Source: Mycobacterium gordonae (GTDB taxonomy: Bacteria > Actinomycetota > Actinomycetes > Mycobacteriales > Mycobacteriaceae). Taken from it: 53,702 nt of DNA. Where the stretch lies: assembly GCF_002101675.1 (NCBI RefSeq), contig NZ_LQOY01000061.1:1-53702 (forward strand), given 5' to 3'. Shown piece after piece: positions 28,073 to 38,729 of this stretch. Every line of letters begins with the position of its first letter. Positions within the stretch are counted from its first letter, which is position 1. Under the pieces are notes generated by a model that saw only the letters and a list, made by a program, of their open reading frames with translations, was not told where the DNA came from and made no database searches. The translations under genes were made by a program, and so were the position numbers.

Positions 28073-29593
28073 TCAGGCCAACTCTCGCAGTTGTGGTTTG
28101 ACCACCTTGCCGCCGGCATTGCGCGGCAACGCGTCGACGAACCGCACCGAACGTGGTGCCTTGAAGTTCGCCAAATGCTCACGGGTGTAAGCGATTACCG
28201 ATGCCTCGTCGAGGTCGGCGCCGGGCCGTGCCACGACGAAGGCCCGGCCCACTTCGCCCAGGCGCGGATCGGGCACGCCGATCACCGCGGCGTCGGCGAT
28301 GCCGTCCATCCGGGCCAGCACCTGCTCGATTTCGGCGGGGTAGACGTTGAACCCGCCACAGATGTACATGTCTTTGAGCCGGTCGGTGATGCGCAGGTTG
28401 CCGGCATCGTCGACGACGCCGATGTCACCGGTGTGCAACCAACCCTCGGTGTCGATGGCAGCAGCCGTGGCCGCGGGATCGTCGAGATAGCCCAGCATGA
28501 CGTTCGGCCCGCGCAGCAGCACTTCTCCCGCGTCGCCGATACGCAACTCGAAGTCGGCGAACGGGCGCCCGCAGGTGGTCGCCACGGTCACCGCGTCGTC
28601 GTCGGCCCGGCACATCGTGCCCATGCCGTTGGCCTCGGTGAGCCCGTAGGCGGTCAGCACGATGTCGATGTCGAGTTCGGACTGCATGCGCTCCACCAGC
28701 ACCACGGGCACGGTGGCCGCGCCGGTGACTGCGAACCGCAGCGAGCTGAGGTCATAGTCACCACGGGCCGGGTGATCGAGCAGGGTCTGGTAGATCGTGG
28801 GCGGCCCGGGCAACACGGTGATGCGGTGTTGCTCGATGGCTTGCAGGGCACGCAGCGGGTCGAAGGTCAAATGCGGGATCAGCGTGGCGCCGGTCTGCAA
28901 GCAGGCCAGGATGCCGGCCTTGTAGCCGAAGTTGTGGAAGAACGGATTGATGCAGAGGTAGCGGTCGGCGCTGGTGATCTTGCCGTTGGCGGCCCAGGAG
29001 GCCGACGCGGCCAGTGACTGCCGGTGTGCGCACAGCACGCCTTTGCTGCGGCCGGTGGTGCCGGAGGTGAACAGGATGTCGCTGACATCGTCGGGGGAGA
29101 CCGCGGCGGCGCGCGCTTCCACCGCGGCGAGGTCGGTCCCCCGGCCAATGAACGCGTCCCAGGTGCCGTCGTTTTCGTCGACCGGGATGCGCACGATGTG
29201 CCGCAGCGCGGGCAGTGCGTCGCGATCCAGATCCGCGGCCCGGTCGGCGCCGAGGAACTTTCCGGCTGCGAACAGCACCGGCGCCTCGGTGCGCGCGATG
29301 ATGTCGGACGCCTCAGCCGCGGTGTAGCGCGTGTTCAGCGGCACCATCGCCGCGCCGGCGTGATGGATGGCCAGGCACGCCACCACCCAGTGCCAGGTGT
29401 TCGGCGACCAGATGGCCACCCGGTCCTTCGGCTGAACGCCGACCGCGATGAGCGCGGCCGCCGCCCGGTGCACCTCGTCGCGCAGGCCAGCGGCGGTGAA
29501 GACGCGGTCGTCGGTGATCAGCGCATCGTGGTTGGGCAGTTCGAGCGCGAAGCGATCCAGCGCCGCGGGAATGGTGCGGGGATCGCTGGACAT
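28073..29593 (-). CDS. fadD3: FadD3, HIP-CoA ligase
   Basis: A 506-residue ANL-superfamily acyl-CoA synthetase. It carries the P-loop-like LFTSGTTGRSKGVLCAH (residues about 170-186), a TAYGLTEANG motif, the hinge GWLHTGDIG...DRLKD, and the catalytic Lys in NAGGKVVKPQLR near the C-terminus. It activates the HIP acid released by HsaD to its CoA thioester, the entry step to ring C/D degradation. Its own end product matters for regulation, since HIP-CoA is the KstR2 effector. It is the first gene of the operon to aspB. GAGGAGG lies about 10 nt before the ATG. Confidence 0.95.
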   Translation of the reverse strand: MSSDPRTIPAALDRFALELPNHDALITDDRVFTAAGLRDEVHRAAAALIAVGVQPKDRVAIWSPNTWHWVVACLAIHHAGAAMVPLNTRYTAAEASDIIARTEAPVLFAAGKFLGADRAADLDRDALPALRHIVRIPVDENDGTWDAFIGRGTDLAAVEARAAAVSPDDVSDILFTSGTTGRSKGVLCAHRQSLAASASWAANGKITSADRYLCINPFFHNFGYKAGILACLQTGATLIPHLTFDPLRALQAIEQHRITVLPGPPTIYQTLLDHPARGDYDLSSLRFAVTGAATVPVVLVERMQSELDIDIVLTAYGLTEANGMGTMCRADDDAVTVATTCGRPFADFELRIGDAGEVLLRGPNVMLGYLDDPAATAAAIDTEGWLHTGDIGVVDDAGNLRITDRLKDMYICGGFNVYPAEIEQVLARMDGIADAAVIGVPDPRLGEVGRAFVVARPGADLDEASVIAYTREHLANFKAPRSVRFVDALPRNAGGKVVKPQLRELA

Positions 29594-29600
29594 GGCGGAC

Positions 29601-29671
29601 GCTCCTCCTCAACCGGCCATAGCCAGGCTGGTGCTCGATTGCCCGGCTCCTCCTCAAGCCGTAGCCAGGCT
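29601..29671 (-). repeat. Direct duplication in the fadD3 leader
   Basis: Two near-copies, 29601-29629 and 29646-29671, share GCTCCTCCTCAA at one end and AGCCAGGCT at the other and differ by a 3-nt gap. Read on the fadD3 strand, each copy carries a GAGGAGG ribosome-binding sequence, so the leader holds two Shine-Dalgarno copies. Only the nearer one is at a usable distance. Confidence 0.6.
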
Positions 29672-29676
29672 AACAA

Positions 29677-29690
29677 AGCAAGTGCTTGGT
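29677..29690. promoter_or_regulatory. KstR2 operator between divergent fadD3 and fadE30
   Basis: AGCAAGTGCTTGGT fits the KstR2 consensus AnCAAGnnCTTGnT at all fixed positions. A TAGCCT hexamer lies 4 nt from it on each strand (29695-29700 forward, 29672-29667 reverse), giving symmetric divergent promoters under one repressor site. Confidence 0.92.
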
Positions 29691-29707
29691 AGGTTAGCCT
29701 ACAGCTT

Positions 29708-30856
29708 ATGCAGGACGTCGAAGAGTTCCGGGCCGAGGTCCGCCAGTGGCTCGCCGACAATCTGGTCGGCGAATTCGCGGCGCTGAAGGGTCTCGGTGGG
29801 CCTGGCCGAGAACACGAAGCCTTCGAAGAACGCCGGGCGTGGAACCAGCACCTGGCGAAGGCGGGCCTGACCTGTCTGGGCTGGCCGGTCGAGCACGGCG
29901 GCCGCGGCCTTTCGACCGCGCATCGCGTGGCGTTCTACGAGGAATACGCCCTCGCCGACGCCCCGGACAAGGTCAACCACTTCGGCGAGGAGTTGCTCGG
30001 GCCGACGCTGATCGCCTACGGAACCCCGGAGCAGCAGCAACGCTTCCTGCCCCGGATCCTCGACGTGACCGAGCTGTGGTGCCAGGGCTACTCCGAGCCC
30101 GGCGCCGGCAGTGACCTGGCCAACGTCTCGACCACCGCCGAACTGGACGGCGACCAGTGGGTGATCAACGGCCAGAAGGTGTGGACGTCGCTGGCGCATC
30201 TGTCCCAGTGGTGCTTCGTGGTCGCTCGCACCGAGAAGGGTTCCAAGCGGCACGCCGGGTTGTCGTATCTCCTTGTGCCGCTGGATCAGCCGGGTGTTCA
30301 GGTGCGGCCGATCATCCAGATCACCAGCACCGCCGAATTCAACGAGGTGTTCTTCGACGACGCCCGCACCGATGCGTCGATGGTGGTCGGCCAGCCCGGT
30401 GACGGGTGGCGGGTCGCCATGGGCACCCTCACGTTCGAGCGCGGCGTCTCGACGTTGGGTCAGCAGATCGTCTATGCCCGTGAACTTTCGAACCTGGCCG
30501 AGCTGGCCCAGCGCACGGGCGCGGCCGACGACCCGTTCGTCCGCGAGCGGTTGACCCGGGCATGGACCGGCTTGCGCGCCATGCGGTCCTACGCCTTGGC
30601 CACCATGGACGTAGAGCAACCCGGACAGGACAACGTGTCGAAGTTGTTGTGGGCCAATTGGCACCGTTCGCTCGGCGAGCTGGCCATGGACGTGATCGGC
30701 AAACCCGGGTTGGTGTTGGAAGACGGCGAATTCGACGAATGGCAGCGGCTGTACCTGTTCACCCGCGCCGACACCATCTATGGCGGATCCAACGAGATTC
30801 AGCGCAACATCATCGCCGAGCGGGTGCTCGGTCTGCCGCGGGAGGTTAAAGGGTGA
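29708..30856 (+). CDS. fadE30: FadE30 / IpdE1, acyl-CoA dehydrogenase
   Basis: A 382-residue acyl-CoA dehydrogenase with CQGYSEPGAGSDLANVST (residues about 123-140) and the IYGGSNEIQRNIIAERVLG ending. It is reported to pair with FadE33 as IpdE1-IpdE2, acting on a CoA ester of the bicyclic HIP-derived intermediate. The ATG lies 7 nt after a TAGCCT -10 hexamer and no ribosome site precedes it, so the mRNA is probably leaderless. The stop overlaps the ipdF start by 4 nt. It matches M. tuberculosis Rv3560c in order and length. Confidence 0.94.
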   Translation: MQDVEEFRAEVRQWLADNLVGEFAALKGLGGPGREHEAFEERRAWNQHLAKAGLTCLGWPVEHGGRGLSTAHRVAFYEEYALADAPDKVNHFGEELLGPTLIAYGTPEQQQRFLPRILDVTELWCQGYSEPGAGSDLANVSTTAELDGDQWVINGQKVWTSLAHLSQWCFVVARTEKGSKRHAGLSYLLVPLDQPGVQVRPIIQITSTAEFNEVFFDDARTDASMVVGQPGDGWRVAMGTLTFERGVSTLGQQIVYARELSNLAELAQRTGAADDPFVRERLTRAWTGLRAMRSYALATMDVEQPGQDNVSKLLWANWHRSLGELAMDVIGKPGLVLEDGEFDEWQRLYLFTRADTIYGGSNEIQRNIIAERVLGLPREVKG

Positions 30857-31641
30857 GCTTGTCCGAAGTGCCGAAAGAGATTGCCGGACACGGTCTTCTG
30901 CATGGCAAGGTGGTCGTGGTGACCGCCGCCGCGGGCACCGGCATTGGCTCGGCCACGGCGCGCCGCGCCCTGGCCGAAGGCGCGGACGTGCTGGTCTCCG
31001 ACCATCATGAACGCCGGCTTGGTGAAACCGCGTCGGAATTAACCGCTTTGGGCTTGGGTCGGGTAGAGCACGTGGTGTGCGACGTGACGTCGACCGCGCA
31101 GGTTGACGCGCTGATCTCGTCCTGTACGGCGCGGTTCGGCCGACTCGACGTGCTGGTCAACAACGCCGGGTTGGGAGGGCAGACGCCGGTGGCGGACATG
31201 ACCGACGAGGAGTGGGACCGTGTGCTGGACGTATCGCTGACCTCGGTGTTCCGCGCCACCCGCGCGGCCCTGCGGTACTTCCGCGACGCGCCGCATGGAG
31301 GTGTGATCGTCAACAACGCCAGCGTGCTGGGCTGGCGGGCACAGCATTCGCAGTCTCACTATGCCGCCGCGAAGGCCGGCGTTATGGCGTTAACCCGTTG
31401 CAGCGCAATCGAAGCCGCGGAGTACGGAGTGCGGATCAACGCGGTGTCGCCCAGCCTCGCGCGGCACAAGTTCCTGGACAAGACGACCTCGGCCGAACTG
31501 CTGGATCGGTTGGAGGCGCAGGAGGCGTTCGGTCGCGCCGCCGAACCGTGGGAAGTGGCCGCCACGATCGCTTTCCTGGCCAGTGATTACTCGAGTTATC
31601 TGACCGGAGAAGTGATCTCGGTATCCAACCAGCATGCGTGA
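30853..31641 (+). CDS. ipdF: IpdF, short-chain dehydrogenase/reductase of HIP-CoA catabolism
   Basis: A 262-residue SDR. The dinucleotide motif reads TAAAGTGIG in place of the usual TGxxxGIG. NNAG follows, then the catalytic Ser/Tyr/Lys set in SVLGW...HYAAAKAG. It interconverts the C5 keto and hydroxy groups of HIP-CoA-type intermediates, according to work on Rv3559c. The start is GTG, with GTGA overlapping the fadE30 stop; the length equals the M. tuberculosis protein. It is the second gene of the fadE30 operon. Confidence 0.92.
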   Translation: MSLSEVPKEIAGHGLLHGKVVVVTAAAGTGIGSATARRALAEGADVLVSDHHERRLGETASELTALGLGRVEHVVCDVTSTAQVDALISSCTARFGRLDVLVNNAGLGGQTPVADMTDEEWDRVLDVSLTSVFRATRAALRYFRDAPHGGVIVNNASVLGWRAQHSQSHYAAAKAGVMALTRCSAIEAAEYGVRINAVSPSLARHKFLDKTTSAELLDRLEAQEAFGRAAEPWEVAATIAFLASDYSSYLTGEVISVSNQHA

Positions 31642-31689
31642 GCTGCGGGCCTGAAATTCCGCGCGGTTTTTACGTGCGGGCGCGTTTTA

Positions 31690-31704
31690 AGCTGGGAGCC
31701 AGCT
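31690..31704. terminator. Short hairpin downstream of ipdF
   Basis: AGCTGG-GAG-CCAGCT is a perfect 6+3+6 stem-loop 48 bp after the ipdF stop. No T tract follows, which is common for mycobacterial terminators. It may end the fadE30-ipdF transcript. Confidence 0.35.
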
Positions 31705-31780
31705 GAAACGGCGGTTCATCGCGGCGCCGTCCACACCCGGGGGGGATTGATGCGCACTTTATTGCTGGTAGGAGTCGTTT

Positions 31781-32938
31781 GTGACCGATAGGCCGGATCA
31801 GTACCCGTGGGCACACCCGCCGAATCCCGCGGACGGCGCGACCCAGGTCGCCTGGCTGCCCACCCACCCTGCGCCGAACCCGCCCGGGTGGCCTGCGCAG
31901 CCGAATCAGGGTTTCCCGCCGGGCCAGCACGCGTGGCCGGCGGGGCCTCCGATGCCTGGTCAGTTCGGTCCGCCGGGTCCGCCCGGACGGCCGAACCGCA
32001 AGCCGCTCATCATCGCCCTGTGCGCCGTCGCGGCCGTGCTACTCGCGGTGGTGCTCGTGGTGTCTTTAGCGTCGACCGGCGACAGCGGATCGGGCAAGGC
32101 CGGCGATGCCGTCAAGGGGTACCTGGATGCGCTGGCGCGGGGAGACGCCGTCGCCGCGTTGAGTTACAGCAGCGATCAACCGGGATCCGACCAATTCCTG
32201 ACCGACGAGATCCTCAAGAAGCAGATTGCGCGCTGGCCCATCAGCGCCGTCAGGATTCTCAGCGACGACTCGGAGCACAGTCTGGGTTTTGCCCGCGTGC
32301 ACGTGCTGGCGAAGTTCGGCGACAACACCTCCGACGTCACGATGTCGGTGAAGAAGTCGGGGAAGTCCTGGAAGCTCGAACATGCCGCGACCAAGATCGA
32401 ACCGCTCGGCACCGTGGAGAACGACGCACTGAAGACGTTGCTGTTCTTCGGCAGTCCCGTGGGCACCGCACCGGTATATGTATTTCCCGGCTACATCGAC
32501 GCGTCGAGCAGCAATGCGAACCTCGCGGTCAAGCAGAAGAAACCGTATCTGCTCGACGGGCTCTCGGCGTCGGGCGGCTACTTCAATGACTTCGACTTCT
32601 CACTCAGCGACGCAGGACAGTCGGCGACGACGTCGGCGATCACAGCGGCTTTGTCGGCCTGCACGAAGTCCACACAGCTGGCGCCGCCCAACTGCCCTCA
32701 GCGGGCCCGGGATTCGGACGTCGTCGACGGCACCGTCGCCTGGGGACCGCCGGACACCAGCCAACTCAAGCTCAGCTTCTTCGATCCCTATCACCTGGAG
32801 GCGAGATACAGCGGCGACGTGCTGTTCCCGCTGACTGCCAGGACCAAATCGGGTGGTGACAAGACCGGCGTCGTCCGCAGCTTCATGAGCGTCAAATCCG
32901 ACGTGTCGCAGGATCCGCCGCAAGTGTCGGTTCGCTGA
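31781..32938 (+). CDS. Pro-rich single-pass membrane protein, unrecognised
   Basis: A 385-residue protein. A cytoplasmic Pro/Gly/Gln/Trp-rich N-terminus (residues 1-72, many PPG and WP pairs) leads to one membrane helix (about 74-97) and a large extracellular part. Residues about 105-190 look like an NTF2/DUF4878-type fold. The distal half holds a cysteine pair (ACTKS...NCPQ) that could be disulphide-bonded. The start is GTG at 31781 with GGTAGGAG about 7 nt upstream. From memory it is absent between the ipdF and PPE64 orthologues of M. tuberculosis. Function unknown. Confidence 0.8.
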   Translation: MTDRPDQYPWAHPPNPADGATQVAWLPTHPAPNPPGWPAQPNQGFPPGQHAWPAGPPMPGQFGPPGPPGRPNRKPLIIALCAVAAVLLAVVLVVSLASTGDSGSGKAGDAVKGYLDALARGDAVAALSYSSDQPGSDQFLTDEILKKQIARWPISAVRILSDDSEHSLGFARVHVLAKFGDNTSDVTMSVKKSGKSWKLEHAATKIEPLGTVENDALKTLLFFGSPVGTAPVYVFPGYIDASSSNANLAVKQKKPYLLDGLSASGGYFNDFDFSLSDAGQSATTSAITAALSACTKSTQLAPPNCPQRARDSDVVDGTVAWGPPDTSQLKLSFFDPYHLEARYSGDVLFPLTARTKSGGDKTGVVRSFMSVKSDVSQDPPQVSVR

Positions 32939-33033
32939 GCTGTTCTCGGAGCCGAGGGTGAAGATGGGTCCGGAGATCCCGGATCCCCGAATGGTCAGAC
33001 TCGAGTCGCCCGGAGGCGGCGAAGTCACCACCG

Positions 33034-34650
33034 TCAGCTCAGGTTGCGCAGCAGCGCGGTAATGCTGAAGAACCCGGGCAGGCCGCTGCCGGTGTTGAGT
33101 GCACCCGAGAGTGAGCCGCTGAAGCCGGGGAGGAAGCCGGCGTCGGGGACGCCGGTGTTGAAGAAGCCGGAAATCTGGCCGTTGGCCGCGGACCCACTGG
33201 CCTTGTTGAAGAAGCCCGACATACTGCCGTTGCCGGCGCCGGCGGGGACCGTGTTGTTGATGCCCGAGACGTTGACACCGGTGTTGTTGAGGCCCGAGCG
33301 TTGCAGACCGCTGTCGGTGGTGAATCCCGAGCCGCTGTTGGCGGTGCCGGAATTCCAGAAGCCGGTGTTCGTGTTGCCCGAATTTCCGTCGAACGTGTTG
33401 AAGTCTCCTGAGTTGTCCATGCCGGTATTCAGGCTGCCGGCGTTGCCGAAACCGGTGTTCAGGCTGCCCGAGTTCCCGATACCGGTGTTGAGCAGGCCGG
33501 TGTTGCCGACGCCGAAGTTCCCGGTGCCGGAGCTGGCGAAGCCGATGTTGGCGTTTCCTGAGTTCCCTATGCCGAGGCCTTGGATCTTGCCTAGGTCGGC
33601 TGGTACGGGGTTGGCGCCGGAATTGAAGAAGCCCACGTTGCCGTCGCCCGAGTTGAAGAAGCCGATGTTGCCGGTGCCGGAGTTTCCGAAGCCGATGTTG
33701 TTGGTGCCGGAATTCAGGCCGGCGAAGTGGAATTGGGCGGTTTTCGCGTCGTAGTACGCGTTGCCGAGGCCGATCAAGTTACTACCCTGCAGGCCGAAGC
33801 CGATGTTGTTGTTGCCGGTGTTGCCGGCGCCCTGGTTGCCGTTTCCGTTGTTGCCGAGTCCAATGTTGTTGTTCCCGGTGTTGCCCAGGCCGAGGTTGTT
33901 GCCGGTGTTGGGGCCGCCGCTGGTGTTGCCGAGGCCGATGTTTCCGACGCCGAGGTTGCCGAGGCCGAAGTTGCCGCTGCCGATGTTGCCGCTGCCGATG
34001 TTGGCGTTGCCGAGGTTGCCGCCGCCCACGTTGGCGCTGCCGCGGTTGCCGTTGCCGAGGTTGCCGCTGCCGGTGTTGCCGCTGCCGATGTTAGACGCGC
34101 CTTTATTGCCGACGCCGATGTTGGGCAGTCCCTGCAGGCCGGCCGCCCACGGTGTGAGTTGCGCGGCTGCCGCGGATGCGGCGGCGTGGTAGCTGGTCAG
34201 GGCGCTGACGTCGGCTGCCCAGAACTCTTCGTAGAGGCTTTCGGCCGCGGCGATTGCGGGGGCGTTGAGGCCGAGGAAGTTGCTGCGGACCAGTTGTACG
34301 AAGGCTTGGTGGTTGGCCGTGATCACCTGCGGGTGAATGGTGGCGGCCTTGGCCGCTTCGAAGGCGGCGGCCACGGCCTTGGCTTGGCCCGAGGTTGCGT
34401 GGGCTCGGGCGGCTGCTTCGGCGAGTAACTTGCGGTAGGAAGCCGCGGCCAAGAGCATCGCTTCGGCGGCCGGGCCCTGCCAGGCCTGGCCGGCCAGATT
34501 CGAGGTGACCGAGGCGAAAGAATCAGCCGATGATGCCAACTCGTCGGCGAGTGCGGACCAGGCCACGGAGGCCTCGAGCATGGGCGCCGGACCCGCACCC
34601 AGAAACATCCTCAAGGAGTTGATCTCCGGCGGGAGCACTGCGAAATTCAC
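33034..34650 (-). CDS. PPE-MPTR family protein (copy 1, most PPE64-like)
   Basis: A 538-residue protein. The N-terminal PPE domain (about 180 residues) begins [15 protein letters not shown] and includes the WQG turn ([11 protein letters not shown]). A major-polymorphic-tandem-repeat region of pentapeptides of the NxGxGN type follows, and the tail is hydrophobic ([12 protein letters not shown]). PPE proteins pair with PE proteins and leave the cell by ESX-5. No PE gene is adjacent. The start is GTG at 34650 with GGAGGT 7 nt upstream. Its N-terminal domain differs clearly from the next three copies and, from memory, is nearer to PPE64 (Rv3558), the resident of this slot in M. tuberculosis. Confidence 0.9.
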   Translation of the reverse strand: MNFAVLPPEINSLRMFLGAGPAPMLEASVAWSALADELASSADSFASVTSNLAGQAWQGPAAEAMLLAAASYRKLLAEAAARAHATSGQAKAVAAAFEAAKAATIHPQVITANHQAFVQLVRSNFLGLNAPAIAAAESLYEEFWAADVSALTSYHAAASAAAAQLTPWAAGLQGLPNIGVGNKGASNIGSGNTGSGNLGNGNRGSANVGGGNLGNANIGSGNIGSGNFGLGNLGVGNIGLGNTSGGPNTGNNLGLGNTGNNNIGLGNNGNGNQGAGNTGNNNIGFGLQGSNLIGLGNAYYDAKTAQFHFAGLNSGTNNIGFGNSGTGNIGFFNSGDGNVGFFNSGANPVPADLGKIQGLGIGNSGNANIGFASSGTGNFGVGNTGLLNTGIGNSGSLNTGFGNAGSLNTGMDNSGDFNTFDGNSGNTNTGFWNSGTANSGSGFTTDSGLQRSGLNNTGVNVSGINNTVPAGAGNGSMSGFFNKASGSAANGQISGFFNTGVPDAGFLPGFSGSLSGALNTGSGLPGFFSITALLRNLS

Positions 34651-34832
34651 GACGATGACCTCCGATGGCTCAGTCGCCCGTAACTACGAAGAACCCGAGG
34701 CCCGGACGATAGATGAAACCGGTTCTTATCTGGGGCCTTCGAGCAATATCCAGGAAGTCGACCGCTGACGGAAAATGCTCGCCAAGGCTCCGGCCCCGGC
34801 GAGCATTCTCAGTCGCTCGGTCTTCGGTAATG

Positions 34833-36560
34833 TCAGAGGTTCTTCAGCAGCTGAGTGATGCTGAAGAGGCCCGCCACCCCGGTACCGCGGTTGAGGAAGC
34901 CGGAGTTGAATCCGCTGACAACGCCGCTGACCGGGAATAGGGGTGCTAGGGCGCCAGTGACCCCGGTATTGAAGAACCCGGAAATTCGGCCGTCGTTCCC
35001 AGTGCCACCGCTGGCTGTGTTGAATAAGCCGGACATGTTCCCGTTGGTAACTCCACCGGAGGCGGTGTTGAAGAAGCCGGAGCTTCCGAAGTTGCCGGTA
35101 TTCCCGAACCCGGAGTGTGTGGCGGTGCTATCGGTAGTGGCCCCGAAGCCGGTGTTGAGGTTGCCGGAATTCCAGAAACCGGTGTTGGTGTTGCCGGAGT
35201 TGCCGTCGAAGGTATTAGTGCTGCCGGAGTTGTTCCAGCCGGTGTTTAAGCTACCCGAGTTGCCGAAGCCAGTATTGAAGCTGCCCGCATTGCCAATACC
35301 GGTGTTCAGTTGGCCGACGTTCCCAATGCCGAAGTCTCCCGTGCCGGTATTACCGATGCCGATGTTCCCGAAGCCGGAGTTGCCGATGCCAATGCCTTGG
35401 ATGTTGCCAAATTCGGGATCGGCAGGTGCGTGGAAGCCTGAGTTGAAGATGCCGACGTTGCCGTCACCGGAGTTGAAGAAGCCGATGTTACCGGTGCCGG
35501 AGTTCCCGAAGCCGATGTTGCCGTTGGCAAATGGGTTGTCGAAGTGGAACGCGCCGGTCGCCGAGTCGTAGTAGGCGCCGCCGACACCGACCAGTTTGTT
35601 GCCGGTGAGCCCGAACCCGACGTTGCCGTTGCCGGTGTTGCCGGCACCTACATTTAGGTCGCCGTGGTTTCCGAGACCGAAGTTGCCGTTACCGAAGTTG
35701 CCCAGACCGAAATTGGCGCCGGGATTGGAGCTGGTGGCGGGGTTGCCGCGATTGCCCATGCCGATGTTGTCGTTACCGAGGTTGCCGAAGCCCCAGTTGC
35801 CTCTACCCGTGCCACCGACGCCGAAGCCTCTGTTCCCGCTGCCGATGTTGTTGTTGCCGGTGTTTCCGCCGCCAACGTTGCTGTCACCCGTGTTGCCGTT
35901 GCCGAAGTTGTTGTTGCCCGTGTTCCCGTTGCCGAAGTTCAGGCCGCCGTCCTTGTTGCCGATGCCGAAGTTCGGGTCTCCTGGGGCGGCCGGAGCGACA
36001 CCGCCGGCGCCGCCCAAGAGCTGTCCGATGCCTGGCAGGCTTTTCAGGGTCTGCTGCCAGGATGACAGCTGCGCGGCCACCGCTGACGCTCCGCCGTGGT
36101 AACCGACCATCGCGGCGACGTCGGTGGCCCAGAATTCCTCGTAGGCGGCCTCCGCCGCGGCGATGAACGGCGCGTTGAACCCGAAGAAGTTGGTGCGGAC
36201 GGCCTGCACCATGGCTCGTCGGTTGGCCGAGATCACCTCGGGGTGAACCATCGCGGACTTGCACGCCTCGAACACCTCGGCCACCGCCTTGGCGCCGGTG
36301 GAGGCGGTCAGTGCGCGCGTGGAGGCGGCCCGCAGGAACGCGCGGTAAGGGGCCGCCGCTTCGGTCATGGCTGCCGCCGCAGGGCCTTGCCAAGCCTGAC
36401 TGGTCAGGCCTGTAGTCACCGCGCCGAAGGAGTCCGCCGCTGATCCCAGCTCGTCGGCCAGGCTCGACCACGCCGCCGCGGCTTGCAGCATGGGTGCCGA
36501 CCCAGCACCGCACATCATTCGCAGCGAATTGACCTCTGGTGGAAGCATGAAAAAGTTCAC
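34833..36560 (-). CDS. PPE-MPTR family protein (copy 2)
   Basis: A 575-residue PPE-MPTR protein. The start is GTG at 36560 ([11 protein letters not shown]), with GGAGGT 7 nt upstream; the frame is open to 36665, but that part carries no PPE homology. The PPE domain (residues about 1-180) has [18 protein letters not shown] and [25 protein letters not shown], almost identical in copies 3 and 4. A linker [20 protein letters not shown] precedes the NxGxGN repeats. It ends [11 protein letters not shown]. Confidence 0.9.
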   Translation of the reverse strand: MNFFMLPPEVNSLRMMCGAGSAPMLQAAAAWSSLADELGSAADSFGAVTTGLTSQAWQGPAAAAMTEAAAPYRAFLRAASTRALTASTGAKAVAEVFEACKSAMVHPEVISANRRAMVQAVRTNFFGFNAPFIAAAEAAYEEFWATDVAAMVGYHGGASAVAAQLSSWQQTLKSLPGIGQLLGGAGGVAPAAPGDPNFGIGNKDGGLNFGNGNTGNNNFGNGNTGDSNVGGGNTGNNNIGSGNRGFGVGGTGRGNWGFGNLGNDNIGMGNRGNPATSSNPGANFGLGNFGNGNFGLGNHGDLNVGAGNTGNGNVGFGLTGNKLVGVGGAYYDSATGAFHFDNPFANGNIGFGNSGTGNIGFFNSGDGNVGIFNSGFHAPADPEFGNIQGIGIGNSGFGNIGIGNTGTGDFGIGNVGQLNTGIGNAGSFNTGFGNSGSLNTGWNNSGSTNTFDGNSGNTNTGFWNSGNLNTGFGATTDSTATHSGFGNTGNFGSSGFFNTASGGVTNGNMSGLFNTASGGTGNDGRISGFFNTGVTGALAPLFPVSGVVSGFNSGFLNRGTGVAGLFSITQLLKNL

Positions 36561-37034
36561 AGCATTGACCTCCGTTAACCCCTCGCCCGTGAGGGAGCAA
36601 ACCCGACCCGAGAGACAATACGACTTCACTGTTGTATGTGTTTGGTTTTGCCAAGAATTAGACAAATATGATCACAGCCGACATCCGAAAGCCGAAAACA
36701 CGAAGGCCGAAGACCGCTTTTACAACTATCGGTTAACTTCGCCGATTGATGACTATCCGGTCACGTCCTTCAGCAGTTTGATGCGGCTAGATCCCGACGC
36801 TAACGCAGCGAGTCATTTCGATACATCGGAGCCGACGCCCAGCCAATCTGGCTGAGGCGCTTTCGTGGCCCTGAAATGAAGAATCGGTAATGGTGCTGCG
36901 CGAGTTGCCTTGGATGTGTTGAGGCTTCCGGCGTTATCCGCAGCGGTATCGCTTACTGCCCGACGTCGACAGGTTGGTCAAATTGCCGCAGCAATCCTGC
37001 CGGCGCCTGCACTGCCTGCTTAACGACCGTCAGC
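36561..37034. other. Gene-free spacer with duplicated PPE leader
   Basis: There is no supported gene in these 474 bp. The first 90 or so bases (36561-36655) are the leader and promoter side of PPE copy 2 and closely match the corresponding region of copy 3 (38730-38820). A forward frame crossing this stretch (36490-36855) is antisense to the PPE start and is dismissed. Nothing else is recognised up to 37034. Confidence 0.6.
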
Positions 37035-38729
37035 TCAGGTCAGGTTTTTTAAAAGCGACACAATGTTGAAGATGCCCGGCACTTGCGTGCCCATGTTAAG
37101 CAAGCCCGAGATTTGCCCGGCAAACAGGTTGCCGGTGGTGCCCGGCGCTCCTGTGTTGAAGAAGCCGGAAATCTGGCCGTTGGTACCGAACACCGGGCTT
37201 GCCCCGCTGGCAGTGTTGAAGAAGCCGGACATCGCGCCGTTGCCCGCCGCGCCCGAAGCGGTGTTGAAGAAGCCCGAACTTCCCACGTTGCCCGTGTTGC
37301 CAACACCTGAGTGAGTGGCGCCGCTGTTTGTGGTGAAACCGCTGCCCGAGTTCGTGTTCCCGGAATTGAAGAAGCCCGTGTTGGTGCTACCCGAATTGCC
37401 GTCGAAGGTATTGAAACTGCCCGAGTTATCCATTCCTGTGTTAAGGAGCCCTGAGTTGGCCAAGCCGGTGTTCAGGACACCCGTGTTCCCGAGGCCGGTG
37501 TTCAAGAAGCCGGAGTTGCCCAAGCCGAAGTTCCCCTGGCCAGTGTTTCCGATGCCGATGCTGCCGAATCCGGAGTTGCCAATGCCGACGCCTTGTATCT
37601 GGCCCAGGTTGGCAGGATTGGGATTGGCGCCGGAGTTGAAGAAGCCGACATTCCCGTCGCCCGAGTTGAAGAACCCGATGTTGCCAGTGCCCGAGTTGAA
37701 CAACCCGATGTTGCCGTTGCCCGAGTTCAGACCGAAAGTGAATTGACCGGTCGCAGTGTTGTAGTAGGTGCCGCCGACACCGACCAAGTTGTTCCCGGTG
37801 AGGCCGAACCCGATGTTGTTGTTGCCGGTGTTTCCGCCGCCTTGATTGCCGATGCCGGTATTACCTATACCGACGTTGTTGCTGCCGACGTTGCCCAGAC
37901 CGATGTTCCCGGGGCCGCTGGCAGAGTTGTTGACGTTTCCGAGCCCAAAGTTTCCGTTGCCGGCATTCCCGAAGCCACGGTTGTTGTTGCCGGAGTTGCC
38001 GCTGCCGATGTTGTTGTTGCCGGTATTGCCGCCGCCGAAGTTGCCGCTGCCGGTGTTCCCGTTGCCGATGTTGCCGGCACCGGTCCCGCTGTTGTTGCCG
38101 TTGCCGATGTTGCCGCCACCCTTGTTGCCGATGCCGAGGTTGGGGTCACCGGGGGCGGCCGGGGCGGCGCCCTTCACTCCGCCGAAGAGCTGGCCGATTC
38201 CGGGCAGGCCCTGCAGTGTCTGCTGCCAGGACGACAGTTGGGCGGCAACTGCCGAGGCTCCGCCGTGGTAGCCGAACATCGCGGCCACGTCGGTGGCCCA
38301 GAATTCCTCGTAGGCAGCCTCGGCGGCGGCGATGAAGGGCGCGTTGAAACCAAAAAAGTTGGTGCGCACCGCCTGCACCATCGCTCGCCGGTTGGCCGCG
38401 ATCACCTCGGGGTGAACGACGGCGGATTTGGCCGACTCGAACACCTCAGCAACCGTCTTCGCCCCGACGGAGGCGGTCAGCGCCTGGGTGGAGGCGGCTT
38501 GCAGGAACGCGCGGTAGGGGGCGGCCGCTTCCGTCATGGCCGCCGCCGCCGGACCCTGCCAGGCCTGACTGGTCAGCCCTGTGGTCACCGCGCCGAAGCA
38601 GTCCGCCGCTGACCCGAGTTCTTCGGCCAGGCCCGACCAGGCCGCTGCGGCCTGGAGCATGGGCGCGGACCCAGCGCCGCACATCATCCGCAACGAGTTG
38701 ACTTCTGGTGGAAGCATAGAAAAGTTCAC
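37035..38729 (-). CDS. PPE-MPTR family protein (copy 3)
   Basis: A 564-residue PPE-MPTR protein, start GTG at 38729 ([11 protein letters not shown]) with GGAGGT 7 nt upstream. It shares its PPE domain with copies 2 and 4, including [15 protein letters not shown] and the linker [21 protein letters not shown]. The repeat region is rich in NNNIGSGN and NTGFFNSGN units. It ends [11 protein letters not shown]. Small substitutions are concentrated in the MPTR part, as expected for a recent paralogue. Confidence 0.9.
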   Translation of the reverse strand: MNFSMLPPEVNSLRMMCGAGSAPMLQAAAAWSGLAEELGSAADCFGAVTTGLTSQAWQGPAAAAMTEAAAPYRAFLQAASTQALTASVGAKTVAEVFESAKSAVVHPEVIAANRRAMVQAVRTNFFGFNAPFIAAAEAAYEEFWATDVAAMFGYHGGASAVAAQLSSWQQTLQGLPGIGQLFGGVKGAAPAAPGDPNLGIGNKGGGNIGNGNNSGTGAGNIGNGNTGSGNFGGGNTGNNNIGSGNSGNNNRGFGNAGNGNFGLGNVNNSASGPGNIGLGNVGSNNVGIGNTGIGNQGGGNTGNNNIGFGLTGNNLVGVGGTYYNTATGQFTFGLNSGNGNIGLFNSGTGNIGFFNSGDGNVGFFNSGANPNPANLGQIQGVGIGNSGFGSIGIGNTGQGNFGLGNSGFLNTGLGNTGVLNTGLANSGLLNTGMDNSGSFNTFDGNSGSTNTGFFNSGNTNSGSGFTTNSGATHSGVGNTGNVGSSGFFNTASGAAGNGAMSGFFNTASGASPVFGTNGQISGFFNTGAPGTTGNLFAGQISGLLNMGTQVPGIFNIVSLLKNLT

